Position numbers and translations under genes: made by a program
Part shown: positions 1 through 7,881 of the stretch, in pieces
How positions within the stretch are numbered: position 1 is the first letter of the stretch
How the letters are laid out: each line of letters begins with the position of its first letter
The notes under the pieces: generated by a model
The model's input: only the letters and a program-made list of their open reading frames with translations
Told to the model about the DNA's origin: nothing
Databases searched by the model: none
Origin: Franzmannia qiaohouensis
GTDB taxonomy: Bacteria; Pseudomonadota; Gammaproteobacteria; Pseudomonadales; Halomonadaceae
DNA length: 64,000 bases
Direction: 5' to 3'
NCBI RefSeq assembly: GCF_031451695.1
Contig: NZ_JARWAM010000004.1
Coordinates: 283,288 to 347,287 of the forward strand

Positions 1-919
1 TCGCCCCCGGCCAGAAGAAGCTGGCCCGCCCCTCCGCCGGGTGATATACCGCGGTATAGATGGTGCCCAGGCCGCGCCGGTAGTCGCGGCGAAACAGCGG
101 TGGGACGAAGAACGCCGACACCAGGCGCTGCTCGGTGGTGGCCTCGTCGGCGACCAGGATCGATAGCTGGCGCTCGCGGATCAGCGTCTCCGAGGCCAGC
201 GCGTGGGCGTACCACTCGATCTTCTTCTGGTGGTTGGTGGCCACCGGCACACGGCGGATCGAGGCCGGGCGGTCCGGCGAGATCATCGCCGTGACGTAGC
301 GGCCGCGAGCATCGCTGACGGTGATGTTGTAGGCCATGTGGGTGGGCACCCGGGCCAGCACCTCCACCGCTTGGGGGGTGGTGTCGCAGAACTCGAGGAT
401 ATAGCGCAGGATGATCGGTGCGCCGAAGCCGTCGCCGACCGTGGTGCGCCCGCCGAAGGCCAGCGACACCGTCAAGCCCTGCTCGTTGATGCCGTCGAGC
501 ACGCCCCACAGGCAGTCGCTCATGGCGATCACCCGGCGGTCGTTCCAACAGGTCGAGAGGATGGTGCCCTCGCACAGCTCCGGCGGGTAGTCGTAGTTGC
601 GCACCAGCAGGTTGGCATGGGCGTTGGACAGCACCGCCTGGGAGCAGCCGGTGATATAGGCCGGCGGCCGGTACAGGCTAAGCATGCGCGAGGCCAGGTC
701 GCCGCCGCCGGCCAGCGCGCAGAGCCGCTCGTAGGTCGGCAGCAGTTCCGGCATATGCCGGCTTAGCGCGTTGTAGCAGGCCAGGTAGCCGGGGCGCTCG
801 CGCTCCGTCTCCGACAGGTACCAGCGCTCATAGGCCGGCCAGTGGTGCTCGAACAGCGCCTGCCACTTGGCGCCGGGCTGCGCTTCCACGACGCTACGAA
901 ACTCGAGCTGCTTGTTCAT
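1..919 (-). CDS. C45-family autoproteolytic acyltransferase/hydrolase (3' end outside window)
   Basis: This minus-strand gene starts at 919 and runs off the left edge, so about 306 codons are visible. I translated it directly: it begins MNKQLEFRSVVEAQ and carries GCSQAV followed by RNYDY about 95-110 residues in. That pairing matches the acyl-CoA:6-aminopenicillanic acid acyltransferase (peptidase C45) fold, where the Cys becomes the N-terminal nucleophile after self-cleavage and the RNxD loop lines the pocket. There is no signal peptide, so it is probably cytoplasmic. Family members cleave or transfer acyl groups on amides; the substrate here is unknown. It lies only 5 nt after the ATP-grasp gene and is probably translationally coupled to it. 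That makes it the last visible gene of the nitrilase/ATP-grasp/C45 set next to doeABX. Confidence 0.75.
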   Translation of the reverse strand, partial: MNKQLEFRSVVEAQPGAKWQALFEHHWPAYERWYLSETERERPGYLACYNALSRHMPELLPTYERLCALAGGGDLASRMLSLYRPPAYITGCSQAVLSNAHANLLVRNYDYPPELCEGTILSTCWNDRRVIAMSDCLWGVLDGINEQGLTVSLAFGGRTTVGDGFGAPIILRYILEFCDTTPQAVEVLARVPTHMAYNITVSDARGRYVTAMISPDRPASIRRVPVATNHQKKIEWYAHALASETLIRERQLSILVADEATTEQRLVSAFFVPPLFRRDYRRGLGTIYTAVYHPAEGRASFFWPGA

Positions 920-924
920 GGTAC

Positions 925-2391
925 CTACAGAATCTTGAAGTTGCCGCCACCGATGGCGTGACTGACCGCGACTTCCTCGACGACCGGGTCCTGCAGCGCC
1001 TGGCCGGCGAACTGGCCGCGGATGCCGTCGATCCAGGCCTTGGCGCGCTCATTGAGCTGGAAGTCGTCGTCCATCAGCCGGCCGCGGGTGATCAGGATCC
1101 CCAGGTCGGCGCCCTCGTAGCGGAAATCGCCGACGCCGCTGATACGCACGAAGAAGGCTTCCTCCTCGCTCTCCGCGGCGTGGGGATGATAGCTGTAGTG
1201 GTCGTAGTCGATACTGCCGTCGGCGGCCATCTTCCATACCCCGGACTGCGGCGCCTGGGTCAACAGGTCGATGCTCTCGTCGGTGTGCTTGATGACCAGC
1301 TGGCTCCAGCTGTCGATGCTGTCGGGATGCGCCCAGCGCTCGTTGATCTCGGCGATGTCGATATCGAAGTCGACGTCGGAGAACTCCAGCAGGTGGAACA
1401 GGAACAGCGGCACGTCGGAGTGGGCAAAGGCGGCCACGTTGGTCAGCGAGCTGGCCCCGGTGACCCGCGGGTTGAGCTCGCCGAGATAGACCTCCTCGGT
1501 GTCCATGTCGATCAGGAAGTCGAGCTCGAAGTAGCCGCGATAGCCCTCGTCGCGCAGCGCCTCGCCGAACTTGAAGGTGTACTCGCGGGCCTTATCGCGC
1601 ACCTCCTGGCTGAAGGCGCCGGCGAACATCTCGTTGCCGCACCAGCCGCCCTTGTAGGGGGTCAGGGTCTTGAAGCCCACCAACTCGGTCATCAGCGGTC
1701 CGACCACGGTGCCGCAGCGGGTGGTGCAGGCCTCGATGGCCGAGCCGCGGCAGTTGATGCGCTTCATGATCTTGACCTCGGGCTCGGCCTCGATCTCCTC
1801 GGCGTACTTGTAGTACTCGTCCTCGTTGGAGACGAAGAAGGTGGTGTGCCCGGAGTCGCCGTAGGCGGACTGGATCACCAGGTCCTGGGTGCCCAGTTCG
1901 GCGCTGACCTCCTGGAGGTGGGCGTAGCTGTCGACCTTGGCCAGCACGTTGGGCACGCTGGGCACGCCGACCTTGTTGCCGATGCGCACGGTCTCGATCT
2001 TGTTGTCCATGCGCGAGCGCAGCGCCGCCGGCGGAAACGCCACCTTGAGGCCGAGCTGCTGGCACACTTCCTCGGTGTGCTCGTCGAACATCAGGAAGGT
2101 CGCAGTGCCTTCGCCGCCGCGCGACTTAAGGAAGTCGATGACCTCCTTGTGCTCGAGCAGGTAGTTGTTGATGTCCTCGATGCTCTCGAAGTCGCGGGGG
2201 AATTTCTCCTTGGGCACGAAGACGTTCTTCTGGCGCCCGTCGAAGCAGTCGATGTAGTTGATATGGCGAAAGTTGCCCACCCAGTCGCCAATGCCGAGCA
2301 GATTGAAGTTGGTCGCCGAGATGAAGTAGATCGGCGTCTTGTTGTTATGGAAGTGGCGGCGCACATCAGAAATGCTTGTGATCTTGTTCAT
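925..2391 (-). CDS. ATP-grasp amide/carboxylate ligase (often mis-named biotin carboxylase)
   Basis: A 488-residue protein. The frame is open to 2535, but the ATG at 2391 has a well-spaced AAGGAG and the upstream extension is low-complexity, so I choose MNKITSISDVRRHF. The central part (about residues 130-340) is an ATP-grasp domain. The metal and ATP-binding signature YFELDFLID...YLGELNPRVTG is clear, with acidic residues and Asn in the expected order. Members form an acyl-phosphate and ligate it to an amine or thiol. No biotin carrier or carboxyltransferase gene is nearby, so true biotin carboxylase activity is unlikely. It sits between a nitrilase-like amidohydrolase and a C45 acyltransferase, which suggests making and breaking an amide. 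The substrate cannot be read from sequence. Confidence 0.8.
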   Translation of the reverse strand: MNKITSISDVRRHFHNNKTPIYFISATNFNLLGIGDWVGNFRHINYIDCFDGRQKNVFVPKEKFPRDFESIEDINNYLLEHKEVIDFLKSRGGEGTATFLMFDEHTEEVCQQLGLKVAFPPAALRSRMDNKIETVRIGNKVGVPSVPNVLAKVDSYAHLQEVSAELGTQDLVIQSAYGDSGHTTFFVSNEDEYYKYAEEIEAEPEVKIMKRINCRGSAIEACTTRCGTVVGPLMTELVGFKTLTPYKGGWCGNEMFAGAFSQEVRDKAREYTFKFGEALRDEGYRGYFELDFLIDMDTEEVYLGELNPRVTGASSLTNVAAFAHSDVPLFLFHLLEFSDVDFDIDIAEINERWAHPDSIDSWSQLVIKHTDESIDLLTQAPQSGVWKMAADGSIDYDHYSYHPHAAESEEEAFFVRISGVGDFRYEGADLGILITRGRLMDDDFQLNERAKAWIDGIRGQFAGQALQDPVVEEVAVSHAIGGGNFKIL

Positions 2392-2568
2392 TTCTCTTGC
2401 TCCTTGGGGAGGACGCTCCCTGTGCTTGGGCGATGATGACCCCGCCGCAGCCGGCGGAGCATCCTGACGGCCGTCCCCGGTAGCGGACGGCGGCATGAAC
2501 CATTGGCGCAACTGTCGAATGATCTCAGCTAGCATCTAACGGGTTTCCCTCCTGCGCCGGCGGCGCGA

Positions 2569-3444
2569 TCAGATATCGTGGTGACCGTTATCCGGGCGAT
2601 GCGGCTTGACCAGCGGCCCGAGCGTATCGAGGAACGGTGTCGGCGAGTTCTCACTGCGATAGACGCCGAAGTCGACGCTGCGATCGCGGAAGCTCTTGAG
2701 CGGCTGGCCAAGCCCGCGCAGGCCGACCTCACGCTCACGGCGCACCCGATTGAGATCGATCTCCAGTGGGATGATCTCCTCGCCGATACCCGCCTGGTGA
2801 ATCACGTCGCCGGCCGGACCCACCACGATCGAGCGGCCGTTGCCCATGGCACCGGCGCCGTTGATATCGAAGAAATAGCACTGGTTGATCGCCGCGTTGG
2901 TGCGCGCGATGGAGAGCTCGATATCGCGGTCGATGGTGTCGGTCATGGTCGGGTGGAGGATCACCTCCGCGCCCATCGCGGCCAGGGTGCGGGTGGTCTC
3001 GGGGAACCACATGTCATAGCAGATCGAAACACCGAAGCGCCCCACATGGGGAACGTCGAAGACCACGAACTCGCTGCCACCCTCGACGCCCTCCTCGAAG
3101 GGCCGGAACGGGAACATCTTGCGATAGCGCGCGGCTACCTGGCCCTGGGGATTGATCACGCTGAGGGTGTTGTAGATCTTGTCGCCATCGCGCTCGAACA
3201 TCGAGCCGGGGATCAGCCAGATACGGTGCTCCTCGGCCAGCTGGCAGAACATCGCCTCCATGTTGCTGGGCATCGGCTCGGCGTGATGAGTAGCGGCACC
3301 GTTGGCCACCAGCTCGCTGAACAGCACCATCTGCACGTTGGGGAATCTTGCCATCAGCAGATTGATGCGATGCCTCATGGCATCGGTGTTGTCTCCGTGG
3401 TGCAGGGCATGCAGCTGCACCCCGGCAATCGTGAAATAGGACAT
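2569..3444 (-). CDS. Carbon-nitrogen hydrolase (nitrilase superfamily)
   Basis: A 291-residue enzyme; the ATG at 3444 has AGAGGA upstream and begins MSYFTIAGVQLHAL, a normal nitrilase N-terminus. The Glu-Lys-Cys triad is present: E44 in FSELVANG, K109 in YRKMFPF and C142 in SICYDMWFP. The family hydrolyses amides or nitriles through a cysteine thioester in the cytoplasm. The sequence is closer to amidase/carbamoylase-type members than to true nitrilases, but that is my impression only. It is 198 nt downstream of doeX and 177 nt upstream of the ATP-grasp gene, all on one strand. It may have its own promoter in the AT-richer gap at 3445-3642. The link with ectoine catabolism is by position, not by a shown reaction. 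Confidence 0.85.
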   Translation of the reverse strand: MSYFTIAGVQLHALHHGDNTDAMRHRINLLMARFPNVQMVLFSELVANGAATHHAEPMPSNMEAMFCQLAEEHRIWLIPGSMFERDGDKIYNTLSVINPQGQVAARYRKMFPFRPFEEGVEGGSEFVVFDVPHVGRFGVSICYDMWFPETTRTLAAMGAEVILHPTMTDTIDRDIELSIARTNAAINQCYFFDINGAGAMGNGRSIVVGPAGDVIHQAGIGEEIIPLEIDLNRVRREREVGLRGLGQPLKSFRDRSVDFGVYRSENSPTPFLDTLGPLVKPHRPDNGHHDI

Positions 3445-3642
3445 GCAGTTCCTCTCCAATGGCGAACGCCTGGTAAAAGATGACATCAATGGGGCCTGAC
3501 CCCTGCAAGGCGGAATCGCCACAACCCGCGTATCTGAATCAGCTTATGCCAAATTCAACGGGCGTGTAACCAACGTTAACGACTTGACGACCGCCTAAAT
3601 CCGCGGTTCATGCGCGGAGGGGAGCCTGGTGAGTGCCGCGTT

Positions 3643-4113
3643 TCAGCGGCTATCCAGTTGAATCGGGGGCACTTGTTGCTTGACCGTCTTGGTGACGATA
3701 TAGGTGAAGTAGCGCTCGATGCCGACGTCAGAGACCAGCCAGGCGTCAATCAGGCGTTGATAAGCATCAATGGAATCAGCCTCGATCTTGAGCAGATAGT
3801 CGACACCGCCGCCCACTGCCACGCACTCGGTGGCCTCGGGCGTGGCATGGACCAGCGCCTCGAAGCGCTGGAAGCTCTCGGCGTTGTGGGCCTTGAGCTC
3901 GACCTGTACCCACACCGGCGTGCGCTTGACCAGCGCGTTGGCGTTGATGCGCGCCGAGTAGCCCTCGATGACGCCGGCCTTCTCGAGGCGTCGTACCCGT
4001 TCCCAGCAGGGGCTGACCGAGAGGTTGATGGCGTCGGCCAGCTTCGACTTGGTGATGCGCCCATCCTGGGCCAGGATCTCGAGGATCTTAAGATCGTAGC
4101 GATCGAGCTTCAT
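3643..4113 (-). CDS. doeX: Lrp/AsnC-family regulator of ectoine degradation, DoeX
   Basis: A 156-residue regulator with the N-terminal AsnC winged helix-turn-helix (residues about 3-60: LDRYDLKILEILAQDGRITKSKLADAINLSVSPCWERVRRLEKAGVIEGY). The C-terminal RAM ligand-binding domain includes the family-typical run ECVAVGGGVDYLLKI. It starts 27 nt after doeB stops, the same order as doeA-doeB-doeX of Halomonas elongata. There DoeX is described as a DNA-binding regulator of the doe genes. The ATG at 4113 is preceded by GGAAGG. Effector and operator cannot be determined here. Confidence 0.88.
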   Translation of the reverse strand: MKLDRYDLKILEILAQDGRITKSKLADAINLSVSPCWERVRRLEKAGVIEGYSARINANALVKRTPVWVQVELKAHNAESFQRFEALVHATPEATECVAVGGGVDYLLKIEADSIDAYQRLIDAWLVSDVGIERYFTYIVTKTVKQQVPPIQLDSR

Positions 4114-4140
4114 GCGCCTTCCAGTGTGTGGGAGAGAGCC

Positions 4141-5154
4141 TTAGCCGAGTGAGTCGACGATATCGGCGATAACCGCAATGGTATCACCCATGTTGACCAG
4201 CGACGGATGACGCCGCGCCGCCAGCACCCCGCTGCGGCTGGCACGGTACTCCACCGGGGCGCTGCCGCTGCGCGTCATGTCATAGACCCTGGCCACCACG
4301 TCGCCCTTCTCGAGCCGCTCCCCCAGAGCAAAACAGAGCTCCAGCACGCCGGAGTGTTCGCTCTGCACGTAGCAGCTGGCGTCGGGCATATCGAGGTAGA
4401 CCTGCGGTTCGGCGGGCATCTCCACCTCACCCGCCAGCAGGCCGTAGTGGATCAGGAAGTTGCGCACACCGCGCTCGGTGATGGCCATGCTCTCGGGGGT
4501 CGAGGTCCCGCCGCCGCCGAGCTCGGTGGCGACGAAGATCTTGCCCTGGCTCTCCACCGCGGTGTCGAAGAGAGCGGCGGCATCGAGTTCGAACATCATC
4601 ATGGCGTAGGGCGCGCCGAAGGCCTTGGCGCCTTCAAGGGCGCGGCGCTGCTGCTCGGGGTCGTCGAGCACGTGGGAGGCGCCGAAGGGGATGATATCCA
4701 GGGTGCGCCCGCCGGAGTGCAGGTCGAGCACCACGTCACACATCGGTGTCATCACCCGGGTGAAGTAGTCGGCGATCTTCTCGGTGACGCTGCCGTCGGG
4801 GTCGCCGGGGAAGCTGCGGTTGAGGTTGCCGCCATCGAGCCCCGAGGTGCGCTTGCCGGCCATCACCGCCGGGGTGTTCATACATGGCACGATGATTACC
4901 CGGCCGGTGACGTCCTCGGCACGCAGGCTGCTCGACAGCTTGAGCAGCGAGGTGATGCCTTCGTACTCGTCGCCGTGGTTGCCGCCGGTGAGCAGGGCGG
5001 TGGGGCCGTCGCCGTTCTTGACCACGGTGACCGGGATCATCACCGCGCCCCAGGCTGACTCGTCCACCGAGATCGGCAGCTTGAGGAAACCGTGCTGGAT
5101 GCCGTCGGCATCGAAGTCGACGGTGGCGCTGATCGGGCTAGGGCGCTTGGTCAT
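4141..5154 (-). CDS. doeB: N-alpha-acetyl-L-2,4-diaminobutyrate deacetylase, DoeB
   Basis: A 337-residue enzyme of the AstE/AspA (M14-like) zinc deacylase family. GGNHGDEYEG near residue 58 supplies the His/Glu zinc ligands and LDLHSGG near residue 145 the third ligand. In the doe pathway it removes acetate from N-alpha-acetyl-diaminobutyrate made by DoeA, giving diaminobutyrate for transamination toward aspartate. The ATG at 5154 has AAGGAG 8 nt upstream. It follows doeA with a 174-nt gap that holds a structured repeat (5223-5277), so it may have partly separate expression. No signal peptide is seen, so it is cytoplasmic. Confidence 0.92.
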   Translation of the reverse strand: MTKRPSPISATVDFDADGIQHGFLKLPISVDESAWGAVMIPVTVVKNGDGPTALLTGGNHGDEYEGITSLLKLSSSLRAEDVTGRVIIVPCMNTPAVMAGKRTSGLDGGNLNRSFPGDPDGSVTEKIADYFTRVMTPMCDVVLDLHSGGRTLDIIPFGASHVLDDPEQQRRALEGAKAFGAPYAMMMFELDAAALFDTAVESQGKIFVATELGGGGTSTPESMAITERGVRNFLIHYGLLAGEVEMPAEPQVYLDMPDASCYVQSEHSGVLELCFALGERLEKGDVVARVYDMTRSGSAPVEYRASRSGVLAARRHPSLVNMGDTIAVIADIVDSLG

Positions 5155-5222
5155 TGTTGAAACTCCTTGTTCTTCCGTAGCAAACGGTCGCTCGGGGCTA
5201 TTCCTGCGATAGGCCTTCAGGG

Positions 5223-5277
5223 AGGCGCTGTGAACCCATCCCTGGGCGCTACCGATGCCATCCCTGGCATAGGACCT
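5223..5277 (+). repeat. Structured 55-nt intergenic repeat, copy 1
   Basis: This segment between doeA and doeB matches 14942-14996 in inverse orientation at about 47 of 55 positions. It contains two short hairpins: CCCA/TGGG flanked by GCG/CGC, and TGCCA/TGGCA. The second hairpin varies in sequence between copies while staying paired. It looks like a dispersed extragenic element in the transcribed doe spacer. Confidence 0.7.
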
Positions 5278-5328
5278 CCCTTCCGGCCTATCCCAGGCGC
5301 CCCTCGCTGTGGCCGTTGCCGCTTTCTT

Positions 5329-6528
5329 TCAGCGCACGAATAGCTGGCGCGGGAAATTCGCCAGGGTCTCGCAGCCGGTCTCGGTGATCAGGATACTCTC
5401 GGTGATCTCCAGGCCCCACTCGTCCTCCCACAGGCCGGGCATGAAGTGAAACGTCATGCCCGGCTTCAGGATAGTCTCGTCCGAGGGGCGCAGGCTCATG
5501 GTGCGCTCGCCCCAGTCTGGCGGGTATGAGATGCCGATCGGGTAGCCGCAGCGGGCACCACCGCGGTCGAAGCCGTACTTGTCCATGGCCGCACCCAGCG
5601 CCATGGCGATATCCGCGGTGCGGTTGCCGGGCTTGGCCACCGCCAGGCCATTTTCGATGCCCTCCAGCAGCGCCGACTCGGCGCGGATGAAATCCCGCGG
5701 CGGCTTGCCGAGGAACACGGTGCGCGACAGCGGCGCATGGTAGCGTTTGAATACCCCGGCAATCTCGAAGAAGGTGCCCTCGCCCTGGCGAAACGGCGTG
5801 TCGTCCCAGGTCAGGTGCGGTGCGGCGGCGTCCTTGCCGGTGGGCAGCATCGGCACGATGGCCGGATAGTCGCCGCCGTGGACCTTGCCGTGCTCGTCGA
5901 CCCAGCCTTCGATACCCACCCGGTAGATCTCCGAGACCAGCTTGCTCTTGGGCAGGCCCGGCTCGATCACCTCGAGAATCCGCGTATGCATGCCCTCGAC
6001 GATCTTGCCGGCGACGCGCATGTAGGCGACCTCCTGGGGCGACTTGATGGCGCGGCACCAGTTGACCAGCGCATTGGCGTCCATGAAGCGCGCATGGGGC
6101 AGCTCGCGCAGCAGGCATTGGTAGGCCTTGGCCGAGAAGTAGTAGTTGTCCATCTCCATGCCCACCACGCCCTGGTGCCAGCCGCGGTCGGGCATGATCG
6201 ACTGGGCCAGGTAGTCCATGGGGTGCATGTCCGGATTCTGCACGTAGTAATCCGGGTAGTAGGTGATGTTGGCCGGGTCGATCCAGCAGGTGCGCAGCGC
6301 GCCGTTGGCGTCCATGCGTCGGCCGTACCACACCGGCTCACCCTCCAGCCCCAGCAGTACGCACTGGTGAACATAGAACGACCAGCCGTCGTAGCCGGTG
6401 AGCCAGGCCATGTTGGAGGGGTCGCTGATGATCAGCACGTCGATGCCGCGATTAGCCATCTCCGCACGCACCTTCCATACGCGGCTGGCATACTCTTCAC
6501 GAGTGAAAGGCAGGGTTACCTGATTCAT
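5329..6528 (-). CDS. doeA: Ectoine hydrolase DoeA (M24 peptidase-like fold)
   Basis: A 399-residue protein that opens the ectoine ring to N-alpha-acetyl-L-2,4-diaminobutyrate, the first committed step of ectoine catabolism. It has the creatinase/prolidase (M24) two-domain layout: an N-terminal domain beginning MNQVTLPFTREEYASRVWKV and a C-terminal pita-bread domain with FFEIAGVFKRYHAPLSRTVFLG and GLEITESILITETGCE. I prefer the start at 6528 because MNQVTLPFTREEY is the conserved N-terminus; an in-frame ATG at 6543 would add five residues. It is first in the minus-strand order doeA, doeB, doeX. The later pathway genes doeC (dehydrogenase) and doeD (transaminase) are not in this window. Confidence 0.93.
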   Translation of the reverse strand: MNQVTLPFTREEYASRVWKVRAEMANRGIDVLIISDPSNMAWLTGYDGWSFYVHQCVLLGLEGEPVWYGRRMDANGALRTCWIDPANITYYPDYYVQNPDMHPMDYLAQSIMPDRGWHQGVVGMEMDNYYFSAKAYQCLLRELPHARFMDANALVNWCRAIKSPQEVAYMRVAGKIVEGMHTRILEVIEPGLPKSKLVSEIYRVGIEGWVDEHGKVHGGDYPAIVPMLPTGKDAAAPHLTWDDTPFRQGEGTFFEIAGVFKRYHAPLSRTVFLGKPPRDFIRAESALLEGIENGLAVAKPGNRTADIAMALGAAMDKYGFDRGGARCGYPIGISYPPDWGERTMSLRPSDETILKPGMTFHFMPGLWEDEWGLEITESILITETGCETLANFPRQLFVR

Positions 6529-6709
6529 GTGGCCACTCGCCATTACCGAAAATCACCAAAACCGGCACTCCTCCTGAGGAGAAGGCCGAGCCTGCGCGTT
6601 GACCTGCTGCACTACCTGCGTCGGAACCCGCTGAACGCTTAAGGCCGGCACGAAAATCGTTGGCCGCGGCGAGGGCTTCCTGCCAGCGGGCACGATAATG
6701 GAGGGGGTT

Positions 6710-6847
6710 ATGCCCCATCAACATCCTGGCGACGATACTAGCACCATCGCCAAGCCCGCCGTCAAAGGCTTTATTGGCCTTTTCGCTACCGCCACGACGA
6801 ACGATATGGCGCAACAACTTTACTCGATGCGTCGCAGCGGCCGATGA
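6710..6847 (+). CDS. Small hypothetical protein (45 aa)
   Basis: A short open frame in the otherwise empty gap between doeA and the reductase gene, read directly from the sequence. The ATG at 6710 is preceded by a strong GGAGGGGG, and the frame stops at TGA 6845-6847. That is 32 nt before the reductase start, so the two could be co-transcribed. The product begins MPHQHPGDDTSTIAKP, has a mildly hydrophobic centre (KGFIGLFATATT) and a basic end (SMRRSGR). I recognise no family. The ribosome site is the main evidence; it could also be a chance frame in a leader. A longer open frame on the opposite strand here has no comparable ribosome site. Confidence 0.45.
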   Translation: MPHQHPGDDTSTIAKPAVKGFIGLFATATTNDMAQQLYSMRRSGR

Positions 6848-6879
6848 TGGCTGTCAGATCCCCCAAGACAGGAGACATC

Positions 6880-7806
6880 ATGCGCATTCTGGTGCATATC
6901 GACGATGCCGCCGACTGGCAGGCGGCCCTGCAGCAGCGACTCCCCGACGCCGAGGTTTTCACCAGCGACCAGACGGTCGACGATATCGACTACCTGGCGG
7001 TCTGGAAGCCCCCTGCCGAGCTGCTCGAGCGCCACGCCGAGGCCCGCGGCATCATCAACCTGGGCGCCGGCGTCGATGCCCTGCTGAGCAACCCCGGGCT
7101 ACCGGACGACACCCCCATCGTCAAGCTGCGCGATGCCGGCATGGGCGAGCTGATCGCCGACTACTGCCTCTACGGCCTGCTCCATGTGCAGCGCGACTTC
7201 GACCGCTATCGCGACCAGCAGCAGCGCGCCGAGTGGCGCGAGCACCAGGTGCTCGACAAGGGCGACTGGCCGGTGGGCGTGCTGGGCCTTGGCGCCATCG
7301 GCCGCCATGTCGCCGAGCGCATCACCGCGGCAGGCTTTCCGGTTCACGGCTGGAGCCGCTCACCCAAGACCCTGGATGGCATCAGCTGCCACCACGGTGA
7401 GGAGGGCCTCTATGACCTGCTGGGCCAGGTGCGCACGCTGATCACCCTACTGCCCAACACCCCCGAGACCCACCATCTGATCAACGCCGAGACCCTGGCC
7501 GCCCTACCTCAAGGCGCCAGCCTGATCAATCCAGGCCGCGGCACCCTGATCGACGAGCATGCGCTGCTCGAGGCACTGGGTGACGCCGGGCACGAGGGCC
7601 GCCTGCGCAGCGCCCTGCTCGACGCCTTCCCCGAGGAGCCGCTGCCCGCCGACAGCCCGCTGTGGCAGCACCCGCGGCTGCTGATCACCCCGCACATGGC
7701 CGGCCCCACGCCGCTCGGTGCGGCCCTCGACCAGGTAGTGGAAACCCTCGAGGCATGGCATGCCGGGCGCGACGTGCCGACCATCGACCGCAGCGCCGGC
7801 TACTGA
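6880..7806 (+). CDS. ghrA: D-2-hydroxyacid dehydrogenase, glyoxylate/hydroxypyruvate reductase A type
   Basis: A 308-residue NAD(P)H-dependent reductase. The ATG at 6880 with AGGAGA upstream is preferred over the in-frame ATG at 6844. The Rossmann motif VGVLGLGAIGRHVAERITAAGFPVHGWSRSPK (about residues 137-168) and the late motifs INPGRGTLIDEHALL and HPRLLITPHMAGPT fit the GhrA branch. That branch reduces glyoxylate and hydroxypyruvate to glycolate and glycerate in the cytoplasm. The early GAGVDALL motif is also typical. It is followed after 75 nt by pncA, but there is no obvious shared pathway beyond use of NAD(P)H. Confidence 0.85.
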   Translation: MRILVHIDDAADWQAALQQRLPDAEVFTSDQTVDDIDYLAVWKPPAELLERHAEARGIINLGAGVDALLSNPGLPDDTPIVKLRDAGMGELIADYCLYGLLHVQRDFDRYRDQQQRAEWREHQVLDKGDWPVGVLGLGAIGRHVAERITAAGFPVHGWSRSPKTLDGISCHHGEEGLYDLLGQVRTLITLLPNTPETHHLINAETLAALPQGASLINPGRGTLIDEHALLEALGDAGHEGRLRSALLDAFPEEPLPADSPLWQHPRLLITPHMAGPTPLGAALDQVVETLEAWHAGRDVPTIDRSAGY

Positions 7807-7881
7807 GCGGCACCAGGTTTCGCCGCGGCGCCGGGGAGCGCTAGGCTGTAAGCAATCAGGCCCGATAGGGAGAGGCAAACG

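Noticed and set aside
925..2391. Biotin carboxylase
   Set aside because: Only the ATP-grasp core is shared; no carrier-protein or carboxyltransferase gene is nearby.
958..2436. A 492-codon plus-strand open frame opposite the ATP-grasp gene
   Set aside because: Antisense shadow; Val/Asp/Leu/Gly repetition with no family resemblance.
6497..6817. A 106-codon minus-strand frame in the doeA-ghrA gap
   Set aside because: It overlaps the doeA start and lies antisense to the small frame at 6710, which has the better ribosome site. No family was recognised, though a decayed gene cannot be excluded.
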